From Nitrobacter hamburgensis X14 (GTDB lineage Bacteria; Pseudomonadota; Alphaproteobacteria; Rhizobiales; Xanthobacteraceae): DNA of 64,000 nucleotides. Shown one piece after another: positions 1 through 8,197 of the stretch (within the stretch, counting starts at the first letter, position 1; the number at the start of each line of letters is the position of its first letter). The stretch covers positions 2,218,001 to 2,282,000 of the forward strand of contig NC_007964.1 of assembly GCF_000013885.1 (NCBI RefSeq), written 5' to 3'. The notes under the pieces were generated by a model. That model was not told the origin of the DNA, did not search any database, and saw only the letters and a program-made list of their open reading frames with translations. Position numbers and translations under genes: made by a program.

Positions 1-2678
1 AGTTCCAACAGGATCTGGCCGGCTATGACTTCCTTGAACCGCAGACTTCGGAATGCTGCAAAGTGCTCGGAGAGATCATCGCGATCTTTCAAGGGCATGG
101 GCTCGCAGTGCCGATTCCAAGCAACGCTGCACTGGTCGCGGCGCTCGGTTTCCACCGGCATGAGACCTGCTTCACACAGGATGGTAAGCGCAGACAGCTT
201 CGCGCCTCCACGAAATGGCAGGAGGCCGCAGCGAAGGCCGGCCGACCAAAGGCAGCCGGGAAGATGGCATCAGAAGCCTTGGTGCTTCGATACGACGCCT
301 GCCATGGGGCAATTTCGACGCTGATTGGAGCCGTATCGAGAGAGCTTCTTCTTCGTCTCTGCAATGAGATGGCACAATTGCGGGAGGACTGGCGCGGCTA
401 CAAGCGGGCGGCCGCTTTGCTGGATTTCGACGATCTTCTCTACAAGGCCCGAGACCTTCTCGCCAACGACGCCGAAGTGCGAAACGCTCTTTCCAAGCGC
501 TTCCGCCATGTCCTGGTCGACGAGTTTCAAGACACCGACCCGCTTCAGACCGAGATACTATGGTTGCTCTGCGGCGATGATAGCGCGGGAGAGCCGCTGT
601 CTCGTCCGCTGCGTCCTGGCGCTTTGTTTCTCGTCGGCGATCCGAAGCAGGCCATCTATCGCTTTCGTGGCGCCGACGTGAATGCGTACATCGCCGCACG
701 GGCGGCGATCGCCCCGGGTTCGCTTCTGAAGATCACCGCGAATTTCCGTTCGGTCGAACCCATCCTCGCGTTCGTGAACAAGAAGTTCGAACACGTGCTG
801 TCCGAGAGTGCCGGACAACCTGGCTTTTCGGAACTATCGCCGATCCACCCCGCCAGCGCTGATCCCGCGGTCGTGGCGCTCGACGTGACGGTGAATGAAG
901 AGAAGCCGAGCGCGGGCGCGATGAGAGATGCCGAAGCGCTGGCAGTTGCGGACCTTTGTGGCCGGTTGGCGGGAAACATGATGGTGCGCGATCACCACAC
1001 GAACGAGCTCAGGAAGTGCCGCTTCGGCGACATCGCTCTCCTGGCACCTGTCGGCACCGAGTTGTGGAGGTTCGAGGAGGCCCTCGAAGATCTCGGCATC
1101 CCGGTTTCGACGCAGGCCGGCAAGGGTTTCTTCCGGCGCCAGGAGATCCAGGATCTCGTCGCGCTCACCTGCGCTTTGGCCGATCCGAGGGACAGCCTGG
1201 CTCTTGGCGCGTTCTTGCGAGGTCCGATGGTCGGACTTACCGAGACCGAACTTCTGGACATCGCTGAACAGTTGCCGAGCGATCCGGACCAGCCCAACCA
1301 GCTGCCTATGCTGTCGCTTCGGACGGATCCGGATCAGATAGCCAACGCGACAGCCAGCAATGCCATACGCATCCTTGCGTTTCTCCGTAACCGGGGTGGC
1401 AAGACGACGCCGTATTCGCTCCTTTCCGACGCTGTTGCCGCTTTGCACGTTCGACCTCAATTGCGTCAGCGCTTCAAGGAAGGTACGGAGCGGGCAGTGG
1501 CGAACGTGGACCTTTTTCTCGAATTGGCTCGGGCATACGATGTCCGCGGGCTGCGCGCTTTCGCGAGAGACATGAGGGCGAACTGGGAGGAAACCGTTCG
1601 ACAAGTCGAAGGCCGCCCTGATGCTGAGGAGCAGTCCATTTCGCTGATCACGGTGCATTCTGCCAAGGGTCTGGAATGGTCGGTCGTGATCCCTTTGAAT
1701 ATGACGGGCAAACCCCAATCGGAGAGCGGCTTGGCATACGACAGGTCAAGCAATCGGTTCTCCATACCCGTGCTGGGCAACGATCCTCCCGACTACGACG
1801 GCATAAAGTCGAAGAACGTCGTCGAGTCGGCCAGGGAGAGGGTGCGGCTCTGGTACGTCGCGACGACGCGTGCTCGCGATCTCCTGATCCTCCCGCGGCA
1901 TTCAGCGAAGCTGGCGGAGGACAGCTGGACCCGCATCGTTGAGTTAGGATTGGAGCATTTGCCGGCTTTGGACGGGGCCGCTCTCGGAGCACCTGGTCAA
2001 GCGCCGGCGAAGTCTGGGGAGAACCTGCAGACCCGCGAAATATTTGCCGCTGAGGCATCAAGAATTCTCGCCGACAGGAAGGCCGTGACATGGCGCCGTC
2101 CAAGTCGGGCGGAGCTTGATCCGCACCAATCTGGTAACGTGGAAGCTGCGGTGGCGAGCGAAGCGGTCGAAATTCCCCCGTCCGTTGTTGTAGGGAGCTC
2201 AACCCGAGGCGTCATATTGCATAAGCTGATCGAGGAAATATTGTCCGGAGAGACGCAAGACACGCTCGAACGCTTAGAAATTCGGGCCGGAGAATTGCTG
2301 ACTCAGATAGGAAGCGGAGCTGCACAAAATACGCAGGCCGGCATCTCGCCCGCCGAACTCTCCGCCACGGTGATGAGGACGCTCGCGCTGTCGGAGATCA
2401 AAGAACTGCGGCATCGGTTGGTCGCAGAATTGCCGGTCTTTGGATGCTCGATCACGGTGGATGGTGAAACGCTCATCTCGGGGTTGGCCGACGCTGTCGC
2501 TCTAGACGAGAGCGGTGCCATCGACGTGGTAATCGATTGGAAGAGCGATGTTGCGCCCGATGTCGCAGCCCTCGATCACTATCGCCAGCAGATCGGTGAC
2601 TATCGCAAGCAGATGAACGCCAAGAGGGCTCTCGTGGTTCTCATGACGTCGGGCAAGGTGATCGAAGTCGCGGCCTGA
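1..2678 (+). CDS. UvrD/RecB-family helicase with C-terminal PD-(D/E)XK nuclease (5' partial)
   Basis: Probable ATP-dependent DNA helicase-nuclease of the AddA/RecB type, acting on DNA ends. The frame is open from base 3, so the gene begins left of the window and motif I (Walker A) is missing. Visible SF1A motifs are DEFQDTDPLQ (motif II, near nt 519), LVGDPKQAIYRFRG (III), a NFRSVEPIL segment (IV), TVHSAKGLEWSVV (V) and YVATTRARDLLIL (VI). Near the C-terminus, VIDWKSDV followed by QQIGDY fits the RecB nuclease D...K and QxxxY motifs. A full AddAB pair would have a PD-(D/E)XK partner upstream, which is outside the window. It lies directly before the Shango-like operon in the same orientation, separated only by an SRAP relic and an IS. 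The family call is firm. Membership of the defence island is inference. Confidence 0.85.
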   Translation, partial: FQQDLAGYDFLEPQTSECCKVLGEIIAIFQGHGLAVPIPSNAALVAALGFHRHETCFTQDGKRRQLRASTKWQEAAAKAGRPKAAGKMASEALVLRYDACHGAISTLIGAVSRELLLRLCNEMAQLREDWRGYKRAAALLDFDDLLYKARDLLANDAEVRNALSKRFRHVLVDEFQDTDPLQTEILWLLCGDDSAGEPLSRPLRPGALFLVGDPKQAIYRFRGADVNAYIAARAAIAPGSLLKITANFRSVEPILAFVNKKFEHVLSESAGQPGFSELSPIHPASADPAVVALDVTVNEEKPSAGAMRDAEALAVADLCGRLAGNMMVRDHHTNELRKCRFGDIALLAPVGTELWRFEEALEDLGIPVSTQAGKGFFRRQEIQDLVALTCALADPRDSLALGAFLRGPMVGLTETELLDIAEQLPSDPDQPNQLPMLSLRTDPDQIANATASNAIRILAFLRNRGGKTTPYSLLSDAVAALHVRPQLRQRFKEGTERAVANVDLFLELARAYDVRGLRAFARDMRANWEETVRQVEGRPDAEEQSISLITVHSAKGLEWSVVIPLNMTGKPQSESGLAYDRSSNRFSIPVLGNDPPDYDGIKSKNVVESARERVRLWYVATTRARDLLILPRHSAKLAEDSWTRIVELGLEHLPALDGAALGAPGQAPAKSGENLQTREIFAAEASRILADRKAVTWRRPSRAELDPHQSGNVEAAVASEAVEIPPSVVVGSSTRGVILHKLIEEILSGETQDTLERLEIRAGELLTQIGSGAAQNTQAGISPAELSATVMRTLALSEIKELRHRLVAELPVFGCSITVDGETLISGLADAVALDESGAIDVVIDWKSDVAPDVAALDHYRQQIGDYRKQMNAKRALVVLMTSGKVIEVAA

Positions 2679-2721
2679 CCAGACATCTTCAGTTAACAGC
2701 GCGCAATGTCGTCACGCGCCG

Positions 2722-2937
2722 GTGCGCTTCTTGGCGGTTTCCATTCGGGCCTTCGGGACGACGGCATGCCCCAGCGCAGCATCGCGAGCCGCGGCCGTCG
2801 GCTCTATCGCGGATGACCGGTGCCAGGTAGTCCCGAAAGATGCCCGGCATCGAGGGCAGGTTGCCGGTACCGTCCTTGGAGACGGCAAAAAGCTGGCGGA
2901 CAGCGGGCTGGTTCGTGGTCATCGAATAGAGATTGCA
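2722..2937 (-). pseudogene. SRAP (YedK/HMCES) gene remnant, split by an IS and frameshifted
   Basis: SRAP proteins form a protective thiazolidine crosslink with abasic DNA through Cys2. Reading leftwards, codons for CNLYSMTTNQ then GNLPSMPGIFRDYLAPVIR match the family N-terminus. The frame then shifts: AMLRWGMPSS appears in a second frame and ARMETAKKR in a third, after which homology stops near 2722. The start is separated from the rest: the reverse complement of 4306-4311 reads ATG TGC, and TGC AAT CTC resumes at 2937 on the other side of the IS1111 element. The gene is therefore interrupted at the catalytic Cys codon, carries at least two frameshifts and has lost its 3' portion. It was once divergent from the operon starting at 4476. 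Confidence 0.75.
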
Positions 2938-2939
2938 GA

Positions 2940-2950
2940 TGTGGACGGCC
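2940..2950. repeat. Left subterminal inverted repeat of the IS1111-type element
   Basis: TGTGGACGGCC on the plus strand, the exact reverse complement of 4292-4302. It sits about two bases from the inferred element end, as expected for IS1111-type subterminal repeats. Confidence 0.7.
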
Positions 2951-3203
2951 CCCCACTTGTCAGTATTGTAGCAGACTTCTGGCCAGATCGCTTGCTATCA
3001 GATGTCCGGCCTGTTTGCGCGGACAAAGTCCGCTGGCCGAGATGGTGTTCGCTACGCACGCTCCAAGCACATGGGCGACACTCGTGGTGCCAGTGTAATC
3101 TTCGGAAGCTCGCGCGTATCGACCGATCGGTCCTTCCATCTACTGCGTCCTGCAAGTTCGTGGGCAATCCGCCGAGCAACCTTGCTCGCGGGCCGATTTC
3201 AGA
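2951..3203 (-). ncRNA. Non-coding end of the IS, candidate bridge-RNA region
   Basis: About 250 bp downstream of the transposase stop, inside the element, with no convincing gene. In the IS1111 subgroup the bridge RNA that pairs donor and target DNA is encoded in the non-coding end downstream of the recombinase. Position and length fit. I did not fold the sequence or identify guide loops, so this is placement by analogy only. Confidence 0.35.
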
Positions 3204-4232
3204 TCAAGTCGGTATGGCGACTACCGGCCGGTTGTACACGCCGCCCGATATCATCAAGCGCCAAGCGATGCGGGCAAACTTGTTGGCCAAGGCCACCGCG
3301 ACCAACTTCGGCGGCTTTCGCTCCAGCAGCGAAGCGAGCCACGGTGTGGGCTTATGGCGACCCTTTCGGACATGCCTCAGCAGCGCGGTCGCACCGACGA
3401 TCAACGTCGATCGCAGTGCAGAATCTCCGGCCTTTGTGATGCCGCCGAGTCTTTGCCGACCGCCCGTTGAATGATCCTTGGGCGTCAGTCCGAGCCATGC
3501 CGCAAAGTCGCGACCCGATCTGAACGTCTCAGGCGGCGGAGCCTTCATGCTGAGCATCGACGACCCAATCGGACCGATGCCGGGAATTGTCGCAATACGC
3601 CTGCTGATGTCATCCTCGCGATGCCACTTCATTAGCTTGGCTTCGATCTTCGCTAGGCGAGCTTGGACCGCGGCATACTCGTCCGCCTGAAGGCGGAAGA
3701 GATCCCGCGCCATTTCCGGAAGGCTATCGTCTTCGAGCACACGTTTGATGAGTGCCGCGACGTTCTGCCGGCCGGCGGGGCCGACGATACCAAACTCAGC
3801 GGCATAGCTCCTGAAAGCATTGGAGAGCTGCGACTTCACGCTGACCAGGCGTTCCCGCACGGTCATCAACATGCAGGCCGCTTGCCGTTCCTTCGATTTT
3901 ACCGGTACGAACCGCATGCTAGGTCGGGTGACCGCCTCGCACAGCGCCTCGGCGTCGGCCGCGTCGTTCTTGCCACGCTTCACGTAGGCTTTCACATATT
4001 GAGGCGGGATTAGCTTTACCTCGTGTCCAAACGACTGCAGCAGGCGGCCCCAATGGTGCGAGCTGCCGCAAGACTCTATGGCGACGAGAACTGGCGGAAG
4101 CCGCTCGAAGTAGCGGATCATCTCGGCTCGCCGAAACTGGCGCCGGACGACCACTACCTCATTCTCATCAACACCGTGAAGCTGGAACACCGACTTCGAA
4201 GTATCCATGCCGATACGAATGGGAATATTCAC
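3204..4232 (-). CDS. IS110-family (IS1111 group) transposase
   Basis: A DEDD-type recombinase of 342 residues, the usual length. The N-terminal RuvC-like part shows IGMDTSKSVFQLHGVD and the downstream acidic residue in LVAIESCGSSHHWG, with KNDAADAEAL following. The C-terminal transposase_20 domain has IPGIGPIGSSM, AAWLGLTPKDHSTGG and a Ser-containing end leading to ALANKFARIAWRLM. It appears full length and undamaged, so the element may still be active. It lies antisense to the flanking defence genes and interrupts an SRAP gene. Confidence 0.93.
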   Translation of the reverse strand: MNIPIRIGMDTSKSVFQLHGVDENEVVVVRRQFRRAEMIRYFERLPPVLVAIESCGSSHHWGRLLQSFGHEVKLIPPQYVKAYVKRGKNDAADAEALCEAVTRPSMRFVPVKSKERQAACMLMTVRERLVSVKSQLSNAFRSYAAEFGIVGPAGRQNVAALIKRVLEDDSLPEMARDLFRLQADEYAAVQARLAKIEAKLMKWHREDDISRRIATIPGIGPIGSSMLSMKAPPPETFRSGRDFAAWLGLTPKDHSTGGRQRLGGITKAGDSALRSTLIVGATALLRHVRKGRHKPTPWLASLLERKPPKLVAVALANKFARIAWRLMISGGVYNRPVVAIPT

Positions 4233-4291
4233 TAGACTTTCCTCTCATCTATCTCTGACGCCGAGAGCGCCATAAAACCGTGGGGATGAGA

Positions 4292-4302
4292 GGCCGTCCA
4301 CA
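4292..4302. repeat. Right subterminal inverted repeat of the IS1111-type element
   Basis: GGCCGTCCACA on the plus strand, the exact reverse complement of 2940-2950. Four bases further right, the complement reads ATG TGC, the displaced start of the interrupted SRAP gene. Confidence 0.7.
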
Positions 4303-4475
4303 CCAGCACATGCTATTACGCTCAGATCCCCGCGATGATTGTGCTTGCCCGTCCTCACACCCCGTGAGACGTTCCGTCGACAGCTCTACTGGCACACGGA
4401 CTTTCCTTGATCGCGGTGTCGGGGAGAGTCGACCGGGTCGATGACAATCCGGCGGCAGAGATGGACTGAAGGTTT

Positions 4476-6869
4476 ATGGGGCGGCGCAAAGGCGGTTCTG
4501 CAGCAGGGATGGGTCTGCTCATCGTTCTGGGTCTGATCTTTGCGGCCTTGAGCGCGGTCTATCGATTCATTGTCGAAAATCTGGCGGCGATCACAGGGTT
4601 CGGCACCGTCGTGGGATTGCTGCTGATTCTGTGGTATCTATTCTCGAAGCTGGAAGGCCAAAAGTCGTCCGTCGCAGAGCGGCCATTAGCTACTCAACAA
4701 CCGCAAATCCAGCTTCTCAGCCAGCGCGGATACGTCGAGCCTCTAGTGCAGTTCGGGTCCCGGGCCAGGTCCGCAGGGACGTCCGGCCAGACCAGGTGGG
4801 TAGCCCCGACCGAAACGATCATCGTCCAAGGCGTATCCGTTGCCGGAGGGATGTTCTATCTCGGCACCGCCCTTTCTTTCGAGGGACGGGAAATCGACGA
4901 ATACGTCGTCAATCCCGAGCTTTCGGCCAAGTCATCCAGACCGGACGTCGAGGGCACTTCAATGCCCTACTGGCCGTCCTATGCGGAGGTGGCACCGGCG
5001 GCCAGGCGGGCGTTCCTTGAGTGGATGTCGACGGGCAGGCGGGCCAAGCCATATGGAATCGGGCACGTCTTTCTGTATTTCTACGGTCTGGAGCACCGAG
5101 TATTTGCGGACCGGGACGTAGGAAACGTGCCCGCTTTGATTGCGGAGGTGGACCAGCTCCTTAGGGTCTACGGCGATAACGGCTCTTTTCATGGTTACGC
5201 AACGCACTTCCTCGATCTCGCGCGCTGCGCGGCCGGCTTGCCGCTTCCCGTTCCCGAGCCATCTGCCGACACAGCTTATGCCGCCGAAATGGGTACGGCG
5301 GTCCGCCTCCACCTTGGGCGGCGCCTGGCACAATCGGCCGCGATTCTGTCCGAAGACGCGCTGATCTGGGTTCTAGCCTTGCCCGACGTCTATCTCCGGA
5401 CCGCGGCGGTCCGGTGCTTCGATAAATTCGTGCCCCTGTGGCATCTCCGTTTCCGGAGCAGGTTTCCGGAAGGACTGAGGGTCGCGACGTCAGGCAACAT
5501 CGACTTGAGCTACCGGGCTGCAAGCGGTGCATTCGAAGTGCCGGTTGATGGGCCCCATCGCGATTATCCGGACGTGACGAAAGTGAAGACTTCTCTCGAA
5601 CCGTTGAGACAGCTTGTGCAGGAATGTACGGACGAACTCGATGGATTCAGCCGATTGCTAGGCCGACGTCCCGAAGCTCGAAACTCCGTCCAAGCCGCGC
5701 TATTGCTTCCGGAGGATCTGTTGGCCGAAACCGTTTTCGAGGCTGTGCGCGAGTTCGGACAGCGGCTCTCGGAGATCATGGGCGGCAAGCAACTCGCCAG
5801 CACGAAGATGGATACGGTGCTTCGGTTGGCCAATTTCGAGTTGCCAGACAGCGGCAAGTTGTCGCCCGCGGTCGCCGACCAACTGGGCCAAGTGCTCGAT
5901 CGCCTCGACATCGCAATCGAACCGGACCGGCGTTACGGGGGAGGGGTCCCGCAGCCGCAAGACCAGGTGTTTCTGTTCAACGCCCCCGGGGGAGGCCCCG
6001 TGGATTCGGAGCGGCCCGCTTACCGATCGATGAAGGCGCAGGTCGAAGTTGCAGTGCTGGCGGCTGCGGCGGACGGGGAAGCTTCCGGCGAGGAGATTCA
6101 GCGCGTCATCGCCGGCATCAAGGAAGGTGTGGACCTTGGCGGAGTCGAGAGGGCCAGGCTGATCTCGTTCGCCATCACAATTTTCAACAGCCCGCCGAAA
6201 CAAGCGAGGGTCCTGAAGCGGTTGGCCGACAGAAGCCCTGCAGAGCGCGCAACAATTGCGAAAGCCGCCGTAGCCATCGTCGTCGGCGATGGGACGGTCC
6301 AGCCTGACGAGGTCAGGTTTCTTGAGAAGCTCCACAAGGCGCTGGGTCTTCCGAAGGAACAGCTCTACTCCGAACTGCACAAGGCAGTGCCGAGGTCGGA
6401 CGAGCCGGTCGCGATCTCGATCGAGCAGCGTCAGGCGGGGATTCCCATTCCCAAGGAAGCGCCGGTCCCCACGCCGGACGCCGTCGTACGCATCAGGATC
6501 GACGCCGAACGCCTCGCGCGTGCCCAGCGGGAAACGGCAGAAGTCTCCGAGCTCCTGGCTAACATATTCGAGGAGGAGACCCCGCCTCCCGTCGAGACCG
6601 TCGCTGCCGTTGCCAATGCATCAGCTTTCGAAGGACTTGACCAGTCGCACACCGAACTGGTCGAACTCATCGAGCTCAAAGGCGCGGTCCCGAAGCTGGA
6701 ATTCGAGGAGCGGGCCCGCGCGATGAAGCTGCTGGCGGAAGGCGCCCTCGAGCGCATAAACGACTGGGCCTTCGAGCGCTTCGACGAGGCTCTGCTCGAA
6801 GACGGTGATGAAATCGTGATGGCACCGCACTTGCGGGAAAGGCTGTCCGAATTGAGAGAGACGGCATGA
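4476..6869 (+). CDS. sngA: TerB_N/TerB/TerB_C membrane protein, Shango SngA-like
   Basis: A 797-residue protein with two N-terminal hydrophobic segments (about 12-33 and 37-57), then a soluble part that should face the cytoplasm. Residues of about 90-300 resemble the TerB_N domain (PYWPSYAEVAPAARRAFLEW, followed by a Gly/Tyr-rich FLYFYGLEHRVF stretch). About 519-640 is the helical TerB domain, with acidic AAAADGEASGEEI and VVGDGTVQPDEVRF motifs typical of TerB metal sites. About 660-797 fits TerB_C. GAAGG stands five bases before the ATG. The stop overlaps the next ATG (ATGA). TerB_N/TerB_C proteins are known to be coupled to helicases and ATPases, and together with the next two genes this matches Shango, whose TerB-domain subunit is SngA. 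The mechanism is not established. Confidence 0.8.
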   Translation: MGRRKGGSAAGMGLLIVLGLIFAALSAVYRFIVENLAAITGFGTVVGLLLILWYLFSKLEGQKSSVAERPLATQQPQIQLLSQRGYVEPLVQFGSRARSAGTSGQTRWVAPTETIIVQGVSVAGGMFYLGTALSFEGREIDEYVVNPELSAKSSRPDVEGTSMPYWPSYAEVAPAARRAFLEWMSTGRRAKPYGIGHVFLYFYGLEHRVFADRDVGNVPALIAEVDQLLRVYGDNGSFHGYATHFLDLARCAAGLPLPVPEPSADTAYAAEMGTAVRLHLGRRLAQSAAILSEDALIWVLALPDVYLRTAAVRCFDKFVPLWHLRFRSRFPEGLRVATSGNIDLSYRAASGAFEVPVDGPHRDYPDVTKVKTSLEPLRQLVQECTDELDGFSRLLGRRPEARNSVQAALLLPEDLLAETVFEAVREFGQRLSEIMGGKQLASTKMDTVLRLANFELPDSGKLSPAVADQLGQVLDRLDIAIEPDRRYGGGVPQPQDQVFLFNAPGGGPVDSERPAYRSMKAQVEVAVLAAAADGEASGEEIQRVIAGIKEGVDLGGVERARLISFAITIFNSPPKQARVLKRLADRSPAERATIAKAAVAIVVGDGTVQPDEVRFLEKLHKALGLPKEQLYSELHKAVPRSDEPVAISIEQRQAGIPIPKEAPVPTPDAVVRIRIDAERLARAQRETAEVSELLANIFEEETPPPVETVAAVANASAFEGLDQSHTELVELIELKGAVPKLEFEERARAMKLLAEGALERINDWAFERFDEALLEDGDEIVMAPHLRERLSELRETA

Positions 6870-8197
6870 GCAAGGCGCCCAAGACCATAAAGCCAAAGGA
6901 ACGGGATACGATCATCCAGGCGCTGAGCGCCGGGGTCGTGCCGCGCCTCGGACTGGCGCACATCCAGGTCGGACGAGCCGCCGAAATCGGGGCGTTGCTG
7001 CGCGACGTCGACCGGATCGCCGACGGCGGGGCCGCCGTCAGGTTCGTGATCGGCGAGTACGGCGCCGGCAAGACGTTCTTCGCGAACCTCATCCGGCTGA
7101 TCGCGCTGGAGCGCAAATGCGTCACCGTGCATGCGGATCTCGCGCCCGACAGGCGCATCCACGCCAGTGGTGGCCAGGCGAGGGCGCTCTATTCGGAGGC
7201 CGTCCGGAATATGGCCACGCGGACCAAGCCGGAGGGCGGAGCCCTTGCGGCGATCGTCGAGCGCCTCGTCACCGATGCGGTTAAGGAGGCGGGCGAGCGC
7301 CAGGTCTCGGTCGAAAATGTCATCGACGAGAAGCTGGCGCCGATCCAGGAATTCGTCGGCGGCTACGACTTCGCGACGGTCCTGAAGGCCTACTGGCGGG
7401 GAAGCGAGACGTCGAACGAAGAGCTCAAGATCGCCGCGCTTCGTTGGCTTCGCGGCGAATTTTCGACGAAGACCGAAGCACGGCAGCTTCTCGGCGTCCG
7501 GACAATCATCGACGACGACAGCGTATACGACTCATTGAAGTCGCTCGCTTGTCTGACCAAGATGGCCGGGTACGCCGGGTTGCTCGTCATGTTCGACGAG
7601 ATGGTCAATATTTACAAACTTCAGAACTCCCAAGCGCGAAACCAGAATTTCGAGCAGATACTTCGCATCGTGAACGACTCCCTGCAGGGCAACACGTCGA
7701 ACATCGGGTTCATGATGTGCGGAACGCCCGAGTTCCTCATGGACACCAGGCGCGGTCTCTATAGCTACGAGGCACTGCAATCGCGTCTGGCGGAGAACCG
7801 TTTCGCGGTGGGAGGCTTAGTCGATCATTCGGGCCCCGTCATGAAGCTGCAAAGCCTCACGCCGGAAGATCTTCTGGTTCTCCTGTCGAATATCCTGATG
7901 GTCTTCGCCGCCGGGGACCCGTCGAAGAACCTCGTACCTGACGAGGCGCTGCCGGCGTTCATGGAGCAATGCGACCAGAAGATCGGCGAGGCGTATTTCC
8001 GGACACCGCGGACGACCGTGAAGGCCTTCGTGCAAATGCTGTCCGTCCTCGAACAAAATCCAGACGCGAAGTGGCAGGACCTTCTGGGGCAGGTGCAGGT
8101 TTCGGCGGACCCGCACGCCGACGAGGAGGCCGCCCCCGAGGGCGATCAGCAGACCGGAGACGGCGATGAGCTCACCAGCCTCCGCATCGGGGCTTGA
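6866..8197 (+). CDS. sngB: P-loop ATPase, Shango SngB-like
   Basis: A 443-residue ATP-binding protein of the DUF2791 type, the domain also found in BREX BrxD. Walker A is GEYGAGKT (about residues 63-70), directly after VRFVI. Walker B is LLVMFDEMVNIY (about 240-251). LGLAHIQVGR near the N-terminus and a C-terminal helical region with RTPRTTVKAFVQML are also typical of this ATPase group. The protein ends in an acidic tail. It starts inside the ATGA overlap with the TerB gene and overlaps the helicase gene by 32 bases, so the three genes are probably translated together. The ATPase class is clear from sequence. The Shango role comes from context. Confidence 0.8.
   Translation: MSKAPKTIKPKERDTIIQALSAGVVPRLGLAHIQVGRAAEIGALLRDVDRIADGGAAVRFVIGEYGAGKTFFANLIRLIALERKCVTVHADLAPDRRIHASGGQARALYSEAVRNMATRTKPEGGALAAIVERLVTDAVKEAGERQVSVENVIDEKLAPIQEFVGGYDFATVLKAYWRGSETSNEELKIAALRWLRGEFSTKTEARQLLGVRTIIDDDSVYDSLKSLACLTKMAGYAGLLVMFDEMVNIYKLQNSQARNQNFEQILRIVNDSLQGNTSNIGFMMCGTPEFLMDTRRGLYSYEALQSRLAENRFAVGGLVDHSGPVMKLQSLTPEDLLVLLSNILMVFAAGDPSKNLVPDEALPAFMEQCDQKIGEAYFRTPRTTVKAFVQMLSVLEQNPDAKWQDLLGQVQVSADPHADEEAAPEGDQQTGDGDELTSLRIGA

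Larger units (their letters stand above)
2938..4305 (-). mobile_element. IS110-family element, IS1111 subgroup
   Basis: An element of about 1.37 kb containing one transposase gene with non-coding flanks of about 265 and 75 bp. An 11-bp perfect inverted repeat, TGTGGACGGCC at 2940-2950 and its complement at 4292-4302, lies a few bases inside the inferred ends. IS1111-type elements are known for such subterminal repeats. The ends are set by the interrupted SRAP gene: TGC occurs at both junctions (complement of 2935-2937 and of 4306-4308). Exact ends are uncertain by one to three bases. Confidence 0.75.

Noticed and set aside
4476..6869. Tellurite-resistance operon with terC at 49193
   Set aside because: The TerC-family gene lies over 39 kb away in a housekeeping context coupled to pcs; no terD/terE/terZ genes are near either one.
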